Under the pieces are notes generated by a model. It saw nothing but the letters and a program-made list of their open reading frames with translations. It was not told the DNA's origin and searched no databases. A DNA stretch of 38,498 nucleotides from Spirochaetales bacterium. GTDB taxonomy: Bacteria > Spirochaetota > Spirochaetia > SZUA-6 > RPPD01. Below are positions 8,179 through 16,080 of the stretch, piece after piece. The stretch lies in NCBI GenBank assembly GCA_016930675.1, contig JAFGGG010000011.1, positions 1 to 38,498 of the forward strand. Reading direction: 5' to 3'. A program made the translations under genes and the position numbers. Each line of letters begins with the position of its first letter. Position 1 is the stretch's first letter.

Positions 8179-9150
8179 ATGCAAGAATTAATAGATTCCA
8201 TAAGCACGGGTTTTAAAAAAACTCCGACTGAGGTTCTCGTTTTCATTTTTTTGCTTGGGGGATTTCTTTTTGTTTTTCTCAGTGCTTTTATCATTATAAA
8301 GCTCGTTGAAAGATACAAATTAAATAAAACTCTGTCGCGAAAGTACGAAAAGTATGTAATGGTATTCAGGCTTACGGCCAGGGAAAAGAACATCATAGAA
8401 GAGATGGCGCGGTTTCTAAAGAACAGAAATAAGAAATATTTACTGCTTTTAAACCCAAAGACCTTTTCCGCGACATTGCATCTGCTTCAGCGCGAAATCA
8501 AAGTAAAAGCGGAAGTATTGACTTCATTAAAAACCAAATTAGGCTTCAATAAAGCGCGGCCCCATTCGATAATTACCGATACCAGAGACTTAAAACTGAG
8601 CATGCCCGTAATTATCATGCATGATAAAAAGATTAAAATATCAGGTACCGTTAGTCAAAGTACTGAAGATTCATTTGTTATTGCGCTGCAGGAGGAAAAT
8701 CGGGAAATTAAAAAAAATGAGGATGTGGTGGTTTTTTTACATAACTTTACGGGGATCTATGCGTTCACCGTAACTGTACGGGAGAACAGAGGAGATTCGC
8801 TTGTTTTAAACCACAGTCGGCAAAAGGAACGCTTTCAAAGAAGAGAATTTTACAGAAAGCAGGTTAAGCTCCCTGTTTTGCTAAAAAAAATCGATTCTTC
8901 CGCGGACCCTGTTCAGGCCTTCATTGTCGATCTGAGCGCGGGCGGCGCTGCCATCCATCATCCGCGCATGCACATTGCCAAAGGCGATGATCTGAAAATA
9001 TATTTCCAAAAAGCAAACGATGATATTTTCTACTTGAACGCGGAGGTAGTGCGGGCGGCCAGAAATGGAACTGAAATATCAGTGCGTTACGGGCATCTGT
9101 CGGAGCAGTACCGGGATAGAATAATCGGGATGATAAACGTTCAGCAGTAA
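8179..9150 (+). CDS. Membrane-anchored PilZ-domain c-di-GMP receptor
   Basis: The protein is 323 aa. A single membrane helix covers about residues 19-43. A cytoplasmic region follows, and the C-terminal PilZ domain starts near residue 215. Both c-di-GMP motifs are intact: the RxxxR type in RREFYR (R222/R226) and the DxSxxG type in DLSAGG (D251, S253, G256). The middle portion (about residues 130-210) looks like the YcgR-type N-terminal beta domain, so it may act on motility or secretion as a flagellar-brake-like effector. The diguanylate cyclase at 12.0-12.9 kb is the nearest possible ligand source. No strong ribosome site is visible. Confidence 0.88.
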   Translation: MQELIDSISTGFKKTPTEVLVFIFLLGGFLFVFLSAFIIIKLVERYKLNKTLSRKYEKYVMVFRLTAREKNIIEEMARFLKNRNKKYLLLLNPKTFSATLHLLQREIKVKAEVLTSLKTKLGFNKARPHSIITDTRDLKLSMPVIIMHDKKIKISGTVSQSTEDSFVIALQEENREIKKNEDVVVFLHNFTGIYAFTVTVRENRGDSLVLNHSRQKERFQRREFYRKQVKLPVLLKKIDSSADPVQAFIVDLSAGGAAIHHPRMHIAKGDDLKIYFQKANDDIFYLNAEVVRAARNGTEISVRYGHLSEQYRDRIIGMINVQQ

Positions 9151-9260
9151 AAGGGGCTGTTAAAAAATTAAAAATTAACGGAGCACACAAAGATATTGAT
9201 CGTATAAATTGTTCTTTTATTGTCTTTCACGTCCGTTTGAGGGAATATTTCTCCTGCAAT

Positions 9261-9530
9261 TTAGTTATCAAGATTACGCTTATAATTCCTATCTTTCTTG
9301 GTACCTGTAAAGATTTGCTTGCGATCTATTTTTATAATTGAAATCCCCGAGTCACGGAGAATGTTTATCACTCCGTAAAAAGCCGCGTTGTCTTGCGCTA
9401 TAATCTCTATTTTTGTGTTACCCGAAGAAAGCTTTTTTACCGTAAAATCACGCTGACTGTGCAGCAATTGCCATGAAACCTGGCCTTCAACAAGAATGGT
9501 ATACAGAAAAACACGATTCATATCTTTCAT
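9261..9530 (-). CDS. Small conserved protein, paralogue B
   Basis: The protein is 89 aa. It is clearly paralogous to the product of 11501-11863: both read (F)xYTIxVEG near the start, SGxTKI in the middle, and GISIIKIxRK near the end, and both place FY followed by a helix at the same spacing. From memory it resembles a widespread uncharacterised family of about 70-90 residues with a ferredoxin-like beta-alpha-beta layout; this is not verified. It lies just downstream of a wrecked MalT-type regulator gene. A motif shared with its paralogue lies 46 bases upstream. Confidence 0.65.
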   Translation of the reverse strand: MKDMNRVFLYTILVEGQVSWQLLHSQRDFTVKKLSSGNTKIEIIAQDNAAFYGVINILRDSGISIIKIDRKQIFTGTKKDRNYKRNLDN

Positions 9531-9575
9531 CTAAGTGTACCTCTATAATTAGATATACTAATCCGGTTGAAAAAA

Positions 9576-9595
9576 TACCCCTGCGTAAAGTTAGG
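9576..9595 (-). promoter_or_regulatory. Upstream motif shared by the two small paralogues, copy B
   Basis: Read on the minus strand, CCTAACTTTACGCAGGGGTA precedes the paralogue B gene. The copy before paralogue A has the same elements (AAAACCTGAC, then TTTCAGCAGGGGTA). Copy B lacks 12 bases, including the TATAAT present in copy A. Conservation outside the coding region suggests an operator or promoter element, or a duplicated promoter of which this copy is damaged. Confidence 0.45.
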
Positions 9596-9670
9596 TTTTT
9601 GCATAGGATTTTTTAAAGTTCTCTACTGCGGTCAGGGAAAAATCCACTGCCGTAGATAACGGTTTCTAAA

Positions 9671-10246
9671 TCAAACCAGACCGGAGGTTTTAGCAAGCTT
9701 TACGGCTTCCGTGCGGGTTTTGGCGCCAATTTTAATAAAGATATTGTTCAGGTGCCATTTGACCGTACCCTCGCTGATGAACAGTTTTTCGCCTATTTCC
9801 TTATTGGTCAAACCCGATTCCAAAAAACGCAGAAGTTCCTGTTCGCGTTTGGTGAGTTCCCACTGTTGGGCGAAGGTATTTTCTGAGGCAGAGTTGTTAA
9901 GTACATCAAGCTCTTCTGAGGGCAGTGTGTTTTTTATCTGCTCGGAAAGATTCCTATGTATGAGGGCCCGGTTGGAAAATCACTTTGCTTCGAACCAGTC
10001 GGCCGCTTTATTATGCAGAAGCAGGCGGTTCTGGGGAGGCAGCTTCATTTGCAGATAATCTTTAAGCAGATGGGTGATTTCCGTACTGTTCAAGCGCAGC
10101 TCTTGTACCCTTATTTTCAGTATCAGGTCCTGCAGGCGCAGATCGCTTACCTTAAAAGTAAGATCATTTCTGGAGATTATTATAAGAAAACCATGCTGCG
10201 GTAAAATGTTGGGAGCAGACTGTGGAGAACAAGTAACTTTTGCCAT
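9671..10246 (-). pseudogene. MalT-type LuxR regulator with large internal deletions
   Basis: A single frame runs from ATG 10246 to a stop at 9671, broken once by TGA at 9980-9982. Full MalT-like regulators are about 850-900 residues; this one has about 190 codons. What remains is a start (PNILP), the post-ATPase segment LIIISRNDLTFKVSDLRLQD, a jump to LLLHNKAADWFEAK, then a complete LuxR helix-turn-helix (LTKREQELL, GLTNKEIGEKLFISEGTVKWHL, TEAVKLAKTSGLV). The Walker motifs and the TPR sensor are gone. The DNA-binding half is intact in sequence but lies after the stop. UGA recoding is unlikely because other genes here end in TGA. Confidence 0.8.
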
Positions 10247-10352
10247 AATCCTTTCTGCTTGAGTGTAATGAAAAACATTGCCTTAGTCAAATTACGAATC
10301 AATATTTTTCTTAGGATCACACGGATACCGGATTTGGGGCGCTTGTTAATGA

Positions 10353-10385
10353 GAAAAAAAACGGGCAGGGGAGAGCCCTGCCCGT
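10353..10385 (-). terminator. Intrinsic terminator after the OmpA lipoprotein gene
   Basis: A perfect 10-bp stem (10361-10370 with 10376-10385, ACGGGCAGGG and its complement) has a 5-base loop. On the minus strand it is followed by a run of T's from the A tract at 10354-10360. It lies 25 bases past the stop of the lipoprotein gene. Confidence 0.9.
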
Positions 10386-10410
10386 CTTACGGTGGGAGAG
10401 ATATGTTGTA

Positions 10411-11580
10411 TTATTTTTTAATCAGGATAAACTCAACCCTGCGGTTTTTCCAGTGGTTTATCTCATCACTGTGAGGCACAACCGGCTGGGAACTGCCCAG
10501 ACCCAGGGTGGTCATCCGTCCCTTTTCTATTCCGCGTTGAACCAGCGCGTCTCTGATTGCTTCGGCGCGCGCGTTGGAAAGGGGAAGAAGTTTTTCTTTC
10601 TCTTCTCTGTCGCCTTTCTTCTGATCGTTCCAAAATACACGCACCGCGTGGCCTTCAAGGCGGATGTTGTAGGCGGCGTATTTTTTAAGAATCTCAGCCA
10701 GTCTGTCCAGAGTGGACAGGTTCTTTGCCACAAGCTCGGGCGCCACAGACATATAATCCGGAGTATAGGCCTTAACATATATACTTGAGATGACTATTTT
10801 ATATTTATCTCCGTCCTTTAAAACCAGAATATCTATGGGGATTGTTTCCTGCCTGCTCGTTTTATTACCCGCCATATCCACGGCATTAATATTCATGGTG
10901 TAATCCATTGCCGACTGGACCAACTCTCCTGACTGGGATCTGCCGTCACAAATATAGGTGTCGCTTCTAAACTGATTTTTATCAAGCTCAATAAACGGCT
11001 GTCCCGTTGGGTCAATAATTCCCGCGCTCCAGTCCTTAACGGCGCCGGCGTCCGAAATGGAAAGATTTATGTTAAGCAGGTCATTCTCACCGTTATTGTC
11101 CGGTGTAAAAGGCAGCGGAGAGAGTTTTACCGTTATTACCGGTACTTCATTATCCACGATCACCTTTAACTTGGGTGACGAGCTTTTGCTCTTATTAGTG
11201 CCCCACACTTCGAAATACAGATAATATGTGCCGTCGTCTACCCATCCTTCCTTGTCATTTTTCCCGGTCCAGATAATGGCTTTGGGAAGAATCAGGTTTT
11301 TATCCTTCTCTTTGTTTCTTGTCCTGGAATACACAGAGCTTCCCGCCTGGTCGCTGACTATGAGTGAATACCCCGTTATCTCCAGACCTTCTTTGGGCGG
11401 AAAAGTAAGAGGGATGTATACGGAGTCCTGAACACCGTCCTGATTTTTAGGAGAAATATACATAATATCCGGGATTTTGCCCTCTACCGGTATATCTCCT
11501 TCAAATGTGCTGCACCCCGACAAAACAGCGGCGGTTACCATTAACAGTACCAGCTGTTTTAACAGTTTTGTTTTCTTCAT
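10411..11580 (-). CDS. OmpA-family peptidoglycan-associated lipoprotein
   Basis: The protein is 389 aa, with ribosome site AGGAGG 5 bases before ATG 11580. The lipoprotein signal ends in AAVLSGCS (Cys at about residue 23). Residues 30-260 hold beta-rich, FlgD/Ig-like segments (KEGWVDDGTYYLYFEVWG; FTPDNNGENDLLNINLSISD). The C-terminal 120 residues form an OmpA domain: IRLEGHAVR, LSNARAEAIRDALVQRGIEK, MTTLGLGSSQPV, NRRVEFILIK. It should be anchored in the outer membrane and bind peptidoglycan. Its 5' end overlaps the small paralogue A gene by 80 bases, and a strong terminator follows. Similar Ig-OmpA lipoproteins are common in spirochaetes. Confidence 0.9.
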   Translation of the reverse strand: MKKTKLLKQLVLLMVTAAVLSGCSTFEGDIPVEGKIPDIMYISPKNQDGVQDSVYIPLTFPPKEGLEITGYSLIVSDQAGSSVYSRTRNKEKDKNLILPKAIIWTGKNDKEGWVDDGTYYLYFEVWGTNKSKSSSPKLKVIVDNEVPVITVKLSPLPFTPDNNGENDLLNINLSISDAGAVKDWSAGIIDPTGQPFIELDKNQFRSDTYICDGRSQSGELVQSAMDYTMNINAVDMAGNKTSRQETIPIDILVLKDGDKYKIVISSIYVKAYTPDYMSVAPELVAKNLSTLDRLAEILKKYAAYNIRLEGHAVRVFWNDQKKGDREEKEKLLPLSNARAEAIRDALVQRGIEKGRMTTLGLGSSQPVVPHSDEINHWKNRRVEFILIKK

Positions 11581-11863
11581 ATTTACCTCCTGATAAATTG
11601 ATCGACTCTTTCAAGTACGCTTTTTTATGCTGATATGGTTTTCTCCGGATTTTGATTATGGAAATTCCCATATCGTTCAGTACTGACAGTACTTTATAAA
11701 ACACGCCCGGATTCACGACCATGCCCGATATTTTTGTGTGTCCGGATGCTGAATAGGAGATTTTAAAACCATGCAAGATGTTAAGCCATGACCGGGAAAG
11801 GCGGCCTTCAACCGTGATGGTGTAATTAAAAACCTCTTCAGCATTTTTTATTCGAGCGTACAT
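11501..11863 (-). CDS. Small conserved protein, paralogue A, overlapping the lipoprotein start
   Basis: The frame is 120 aa. Residues 10-80 match paralogue B at 9261-9530 (YTITVEGRLS, SGHTKIS, GISIIKIRRKP). The family core ends near residue 80. The last 40 residues come from reading through the ribosome site and first 80 bases of the OmpA lipoprotein gene in another frame (GGKYEENKT onward), so the tail is probably not conserved. The arrangement implies translational coupling to the lipoprotein. The shared upstream motif lies 31 bases before the start codon. Confidence 0.65.
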   Translation of the reverse strand: MYARIKNAEEVFNYTITVEGRLSRSWLNILHGFKISYSASGHTKISGMVVNPGVFYKVLSVLNDMGISIIKIRRKPYQHKKAYLKESINLSGGKYEENKTVKTAGTVNGNRRCFVGVQHI

Positions 11864-11893
11864 GTAAAAAATATACTTCGTTCCATTATGAAT

Positions 11894-11919
11894 TACCCCT
11901 GCTGAAAGTAGGGATTATA
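11894..11919 (-). promoter_or_regulatory. Upstream motif shared by the two small paralogues, copy A
   Basis: On the minus strand the sequence contains TATAAT followed by CCCTACTTTCAGCAGGGGTA, 31 bases before paralogue A. The TATAAT is a likely -10 element, which would put the conserved CTACTTT..GCAGGGGTA at or just after the transcription start. The match to copy B supports a shared regulator binding site or a duplicated promoter. Confidence 0.45.
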
Positions 11920-12009
11920 GTCAGGTTTTGGTAGTGTTTTGATCTTGTTTAGGAGGAGAACCGCAGGTTTTGTGTTTATATATTGAATTTAATTTCAGCG
12001 CCGGGTACA

Positions 12010-12906
12010 ATGATTATAATGGATTCAAAAGCTTATAAATCCTCAAACAGGTTCGTTTTTCTGCTTGATCTGAGAGACAAGCTTTATAAAGCGCCCAAAC
12101 CGTTGTTATTGATCCTGTCCCTGCTGTTTATCGGATGTATCGGGTATGTTGATTTTATCACTGGGCCGGAATACGCGTTTTCCCTCTTCTATTTGATCCC
12201 GATCGCCTTTATCTGCTGGATACGGGGAAGATTGTTCGGTTTGATCGCCGCGGTCTGCGCGGCTGCCGCGTGGTACGCCGCGGATATGGCTTCGAACAAC
12301 GAGTACTCACACCAGTTTGTGATGATTTGGAATACTCTTGTGCGGTTTACTTTTTTTATAATTGTGGGGAATTTGATTTGTACCGTCAACACCATGTTTC
12401 GCAGATTCCAAAGCGAGGCCCGGCTGGACTTTCTGACGGGCTTGGTGAACGTGCGTTATTTTTACGATATTCTGGAAAATGAAATTAATCGGTTTAAAAG
12501 ATACAAACAGTCCTTTTCAATCGCCTATGTCGATATCGATAATTTCAAAAAAGTTAATGACCTGCTGGGACATCTGCAGGGTAATCTTCTGCTTAAAAAC
12601 ATTGCCCAGGCATTATCCGCTTCCGTGCGTTCGTCCGATACTCTGGCCAGGGTGGGCGGTGACGAATTTGTGTTGTTACTGATAAACAGCGATGAAAACC
12701 AGGCCAAATCCGCGTTGGGAAAAATCATAAAGAACATATCGGTTGTCATTAAGAGAAACAAGTGGCCCGTGTCATTAAGCGTGGGTGTCGTGACGTATAA
12801 AAAGCTGCCCGACTCTCCGGATGAGGTAATTAAAATAGCGGATGATCTCATGTATGATGTCAAGGCGGCCGGTAAAAATAATATCTATTATAAAACAGTG
12901 GATTAA
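12010..12906 (+). CDS. Membrane diguanylate cyclase (GGDEF)
   Basis: The protein is about 298 aa. The start is uncertain: TTG 11983, ATG 12010 and ATG 12019 are all possible, and none has a good ribosome site. Four hydrophobic segments occupy about residues 28-125. They form an integral sensor with a YxLFYLIPIAFICW-type segment. The GGDEF domain follows from about residue 140 (LDFLTGLVNVRYF, YVDIDNFKKVND, VGGDEFVLLL). The active-site GGDEF is intact, and an inhibitory RxxD site (RSSD) lies exactly five residues before it, so product inhibition is expected. It makes c-di-GMP from GTP and probably serves effectors such as the PilZ protein nearby. It is convergent with speA across a shared terminator. 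Confidence 0.9.
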   Translation: MIIMDSKAYKSSNRFVFLLDLRDKLYKAPKPLLLILSLLFIGCIGYVDFITGPEYAFSLFYLIPIAFICWIRGRLFGLIAAVCAAAAWYAADMASNNEYSHQFVMIWNTLVRFTFFIIVGNLICTVNTMFRRFQSEARLDFLTGLVNVRYFYDILENEINRFKRYKQSFSIAYVDIDNFKKVNDLLGHLQGNLLLKNIAQALSASVRSSDTLARVGGDEFVLLLINSDENQAKSALGKIIKNISVVIKRNKWPVSLSVGVVTYKKLPDSPDEVIKIADDLMYDVKAAGKNNIYYKTVD

Positions 12907-12922
12907 AAAGAATTTAAAATTC

Positions 12923-12958
12923 ACACCGCCCTGAAGCAAGATTCGGGGCGGTGTTTAA
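12923..12958. terminator. Bidirectional terminator between the GGDEF and speA genes
   Basis: A 13-bp stem (12923-12935 with 12942-12954, one G-T pair, 6-base loop) has a T run on the plus side and A-rich sequence on the other flank. It can therefore stop transcription from both converging genes. Confidence 0.85.
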
Positions 12959-12983
12959 AAATCAATTTTCTAGAAATTAGCTT

Positions 12984-14906
12984 CTACTCTTCAAAATACG
13001 TGTAACCCTGCATGCCTTCTTTATAGGCATTGAGGATTATCTTTATTTCCTGAGGTGTAATTTTCTGTTGTTTGACCGCTTTTTCGGCCGTGCTGCGGAG
13101 TTTCTCGATAAGGCGGTGGGGTTTATATTCCATATAGGTCAGTACGTCGGCCACGGAATCACCTGCTACTTCCTTTTCAAAAATGATGTCACCGTCACTG
13201 TCCAGAGAAATGCACACGATGTTCGTGTCGCCGAACAGGTTATGCAAATCGCCCAGGGTCTCCTGATAGGCGCCGATAAGGAACACGCCGAGGATATAAT
13301 CCTCATTGGCTTTGGGTTTATGCAGCATAAGGTGGTTCTTTATGTCATACAAATCGATGAACTGATCGATTTTTCCGTCGCAGTCACAGGTAATATCGGC
13401 GATGATGGCGGGTGATGTGGGTTTTTCCTTTAAACGGTGAATGGGCATAATGGGAAACAGCTGTTTTATGGCCCAGGAATCGGGCAGGGATTGAAAAATA
13501 CTGAAATTCGCGTAATAAATATCCGCCAGCAGTTTTTCTATGCCCTGCAGCTCTTCAGGCACGTATTTTAATTTCTCGGTGGATTTTGAAATTTTAGAGA
13601 TTATTTTCCAGAACAGCTTGTCAGCTGTTCCTCTGTCCTTGAGGCCGATCTCTCCGGTCAGAAAAAGCGACCTGACTTCATCGCGATAGTAGACCGCGTC
13701 ATGATACACTTCCTGAAGATTCTTTACACTGACCGAATTAAATACTTCGTACAAATTGCGGATTAATTCATGGGAATCTTCCGCGACAATTGTCTTTATG
13801 TTCTCTCTGTATCCCAGTGTATTAATATCCAGGATATTAAACAGCAGTACCGATGAATAGGCCACCGTGGCTCTGCCCGATTCGGTGATAATGTCCGGGT
13901 GTTCGATATCTTCCTTGTCCAGCTGGGACATAATTACTTCGATCACATCGGAACAGTATTCCTGTAATGAGTAGTTTCTGCTGGCGCCGAAATTGGTTTT
14001 TGAGCCGTCGTAATCCACGGCCAGTCCGCCTCCCAGATCGATATAGCCCATGGCGGCGCCGTTCTTTTTAAGCTCCACATAAAATCTGCTTGCTTCATTC
14101 ACCGCCGTGCGGATGCTTTTGATATCGGGAATTTGCGAGCCCAAATGATAATGCAGGAGTTTGAGGTGCTGAATTGAATTCGAATTTTTTAATTGCTCTA
14201 TCAGCTCCATGGTCTGGGAAGGCGTAAGCCCGAAAATGGAGTGGTCTCCCGCGGATTCGGCCCAGGTGCCTCCGGCCGTGGAAGAAAGCTTCATTCGGAT
14301 TCCGATAGCTGGTTCCACCTGCAGTTCCCTGGCTCTGTTTAAAATCAGCTCCAGCTCAGCGGGTCTTTCAACCACGATAAATGTTTTTAAGCCGATCTTG
14401 GTACCGTAAAGCGCCAGATCTATATACTCGGAATCTTTATACCCGTTGCAGATGATAGCCGAATCCGAATCCTTCGTGAAAGCCAAAGCAATAATGAGTT
14501 CGGCCTTACTGCCCGCTTCAAAACCATGGTGAAATTTGCTGCCGTAGTGCGCTATCTCTTCGATTACCTGCTGCTGCTGGTTGACTTTGATCGGGTACAC
14601 TCCTCTATACGAGCCGTGATAGCCATATTCAGCTATCGCGGCCTTAAAAGAAGAGTGCAACGATTTAATACTTGAGGTTAATATATCGGGGAAGCGCAGT
14701 AAAAAAGGCAGAGACAGACCCCGCTGTTGGATGCCGCAGGCGATATCATATATGCTCACCCATTTCACGTCGTCTTTAAAGCGAAGTTTGACCATTGCTT
14801 CACCGCGCTCTGAAATCATAAAATGTCCGTTACTCCAGTTGTTGATTCCATAAATTTCAGCGGATTTATCAGATGTCCATTGCTGGATTCCCTGTGCTCG
14901 GTTCAT
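12984..14906 (-). CDS. speA: Biosynthetic arginine decarboxylase
   Basis: The protein is 640 aa, the usual length for SpeA (about 630-660). It is a PLP enzyme that converts arginine to agmatine plus CO2. The Schiff-base lysine is K107 in VYPIKVNQQ. Other family marks are HHGFEAGSKAEL, HYHLGSQIPDI, DLGGGLAVDYDGSK, ITESGRA, and the C-terminal ITCDCDGKIDQFID, in which the Cys contributes to the active site of the partner subunit. It is cytoplasmic. It is divergent from speB, so the locus makes putrescine via agmatine. A long hairpin sits in its 5' leader. A weak AGGGG ribosome site precedes ATG 14906. Confidence 0.96.
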   Translation of the reverse strand: MNRAQGIQQWTSDKSAEIYGINNWSNGHFMISERGEAMVKLRFKDDVKWVSIYDIACGIQQRGLSLPFLLRFPDILTSSIKSLHSSFKAAIAEYGYHGSYRGVYPIKVNQQQQVIEEIAHYGSKFHHGFEAGSKAELIIALAFTKDSDSAIICNGYKDSEYIDLALYGTKIGLKTFIVVERPAELELILNRARELQVEPAIGIRMKLSSTAGGTWAESAGDHSIFGLTPSQTMELIEQLKNSNSIQHLKLLHYHLGSQIPDIKSIRTAVNEASRFYVELKKNGAAMGYIDLGGGLAVDYDGSKTNFGASRNYSLQEYCSDVIEVIMSQLDKEDIEHPDIITESGRATVAYSSVLLFNILDINTLGYRENIKTIVAEDSHELIRNLYEVFNSVSVKNLQEVYHDAVYYRDEVRSLFLTGEIGLKDRGTADKLFWKIISKISKSTEKLKYVPEELQGIEKLLADIYYANFSIFQSLPDSWAIKQLFPIMPIHRLKEKPTSPAIIADITCDCDGKIDQFIDLYDIKNHLMLHKPKANEDYILGVFLIGAYQETLGDLHNLFGDTNIVCISLDSDGDIIFEKEVAGDSVADVLTYMEYKPHRLIEKLRSTAEKAVKQQKITPQEIKIILNAYKEGMQGYTYFEE

Positions 14907-14979
14907 AACGACGCCCCTTTTCCATCCTCCCTTTATCGAGCGCTTGCATTGTGTCGAGTGCTCGGCGGCCCTTTAACCC

Positions 14980-15039
14980 CGAAAAAGCCGCTCCTCATAG
15001 TAGTGGTTTAAAAATGGTCAATAGACGGCGGCTTTTTCG
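14980..15039. promoter_or_regulatory. Long-loop inverted repeat between speA and speB
   Basis: A perfect 12-bp inverted repeat (CGAAAAAGCCGC at 14980-14991, its complement at 15028-15039) has a 36-base loop. Each strand ends in GCGGC plus TTTTT, so it could terminate transcription in either direction. It lies between two divergent genes, in the 5' leader of speA, so attenuation of speA or insulation of the two promoters is more likely than ordinary termination. The G+C arm is similar to the terminator arm at 7.9 kb. Confidence 0.6.
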
Positions 15040-15115
15040 ATTAATGATCTTATCAATACTATTATATTGCTTAAAGTGTCAATAAAAAAAGCGAAAAATA
15101 AATAATAAAAACAAA

Positions 15116-15144
15116 TTGACACAATAACAAAAAAGCAATACGTT
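15116..15144 (+). promoter_or_regulatory. Putative sigma70 promoter of the speB operon
   Basis: TTGACA at 15116-15121 is followed after 17 bases by TACGTT at 15139-15144. The -10 is a weak match. The predicted start would leave a leader of only about 18 bases before ATG 15169. The flanking 60 bases are very AT-rich, which helps the call. Confidence 0.5.
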
Positions 15145-15168
15145 AGCTAAAGTTTATGGTTGTAATGG

Positions 15169-16080
15169 ATGAAACAAAATTTTTTAGGTGTACCCCAAGA
15201 GTTTTCCTCTGCGGAGAACTCGCGCTACGCTATAATTCCTCTTCCTTATAACGGAACAGCTACGTGGATAAAAGGGGCGGACAAAGGCCCCGAGGCGGTT
15301 ATCCAAGCGTCCCAACATGTCGAACTCTTTAATATTGAGACGGGTATGGAAGCATATAGACGCGGCATACATACCTATGATCCCGTGCTGCCCGCCGCCA
15401 CGCCTGAAGCTACGGTAGAAAAAATAAAGAAAACGTTTCTTTCTCTGTTTCAGAGTAACAGTTTTCCTATTGCCATCGGCGGCGAGCATTCGGTTTCCAT
15501 CGGAATCATAAAGGCCCTGGCCCAAACACGGGCGGCAGGCACAGGGTCTGAACACAGGCTGACCGTACTGCAGCTTGACGCTCATGCGGATCTGCGGGAT
15601 TCCTATGACGGCTCGAAATATAATCACGCCTGTGTTATGGCGCGCGTTAAGGAATACTTTCCTGTCGTGCACTGCGGTATCCGCTCTATGGATAGAAGCG
15701 AAATGCACGCTGTGGACAGATCCAGGCTGTTTTTGGCGCATGACCTGCTGCGGGATTCCGTTCGCAGTTATAAACAGATCCTGAAAAATCTCGGCAGGCA
15801 CGTGTATATAACCATAGACGTGGATGTGTTTGATCCCGGGATCATGCCGTCCACGGGCACACCCGAACCGGGGGGATTAAACTGGTACACGGTAACCGGG
15901 CTTTTAGCATTGGTTTTCAAACAGTGCGACGTAGTGGGATGTGATGTTGTGGAATTGTGCCCCAATGGAAATCACAGTGCCGAGTTTTTGGCGGCCAAGC
16001 TTGTCTACACGCTTATTTCCTATCACGCGCATAAGGAACTGCTTGAAAATAAATGGAGGGAAAATGATGAAAAAGCATGA
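15169..16080 (+). CDS. speB: Agmatinase (ureohydrolase family)
   Basis: The protein is 303 aa. It hydrolyses agmatine to putrescine and urea in the cytoplasm, using a binuclear Mn site. All ligands are visible: H107 in GGEHS, D137/H139/D141 in LDAHADLRD, and D217/D219 in TIDVDVFDP. The GTPEPGGLNW segment is typical of agmatinases. The gene ends 14 bases inside the next gene, so translation is coupled. No good ribosome site precedes ATG 15169. With speA on the other strand it completes the arginine-to-putrescine route. Confidence 0.94.
   Translation: MKQNFLGVPQEFSSAENSRYAIIPLPYNGTATWIKGADKGPEAVIQASQHVELFNIETGMEAYRRGIHTYDPVLPAATPEATVEKIKKTFLSLFQSNSFPIAIGGEHSVSIGIIKALAQTRAAGTGSEHRLTVLQLDAHADLRDSYDGSKYNHACVMARVKEYFPVVHCGIRSMDRSEMHAVDRSRLFLAHDLLRDSVRSYKQILKNLGRHVYITIDVDVFDPGIMPSTGTPEPGGLNWYTVTGLLALVFKQCDVVGCDVVELCPNGNHSAEFLAAKLVYTLISYHAHKELLENKWRENDEKA

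Noticed and set aside
9980..9982. TGA inside the MalT-type gene read as tryptophan or selenocysteine.
   Set aside because: TGA ends other genes in the window, no selenocysteine insertion structure is evident, and the gene is already missing most of its domains.
15184..15801. A 205-codon minus-strand frame across speB.
   Set aside because: It is the reverse complement of conserved agmatinase codons, with no ribosome site.
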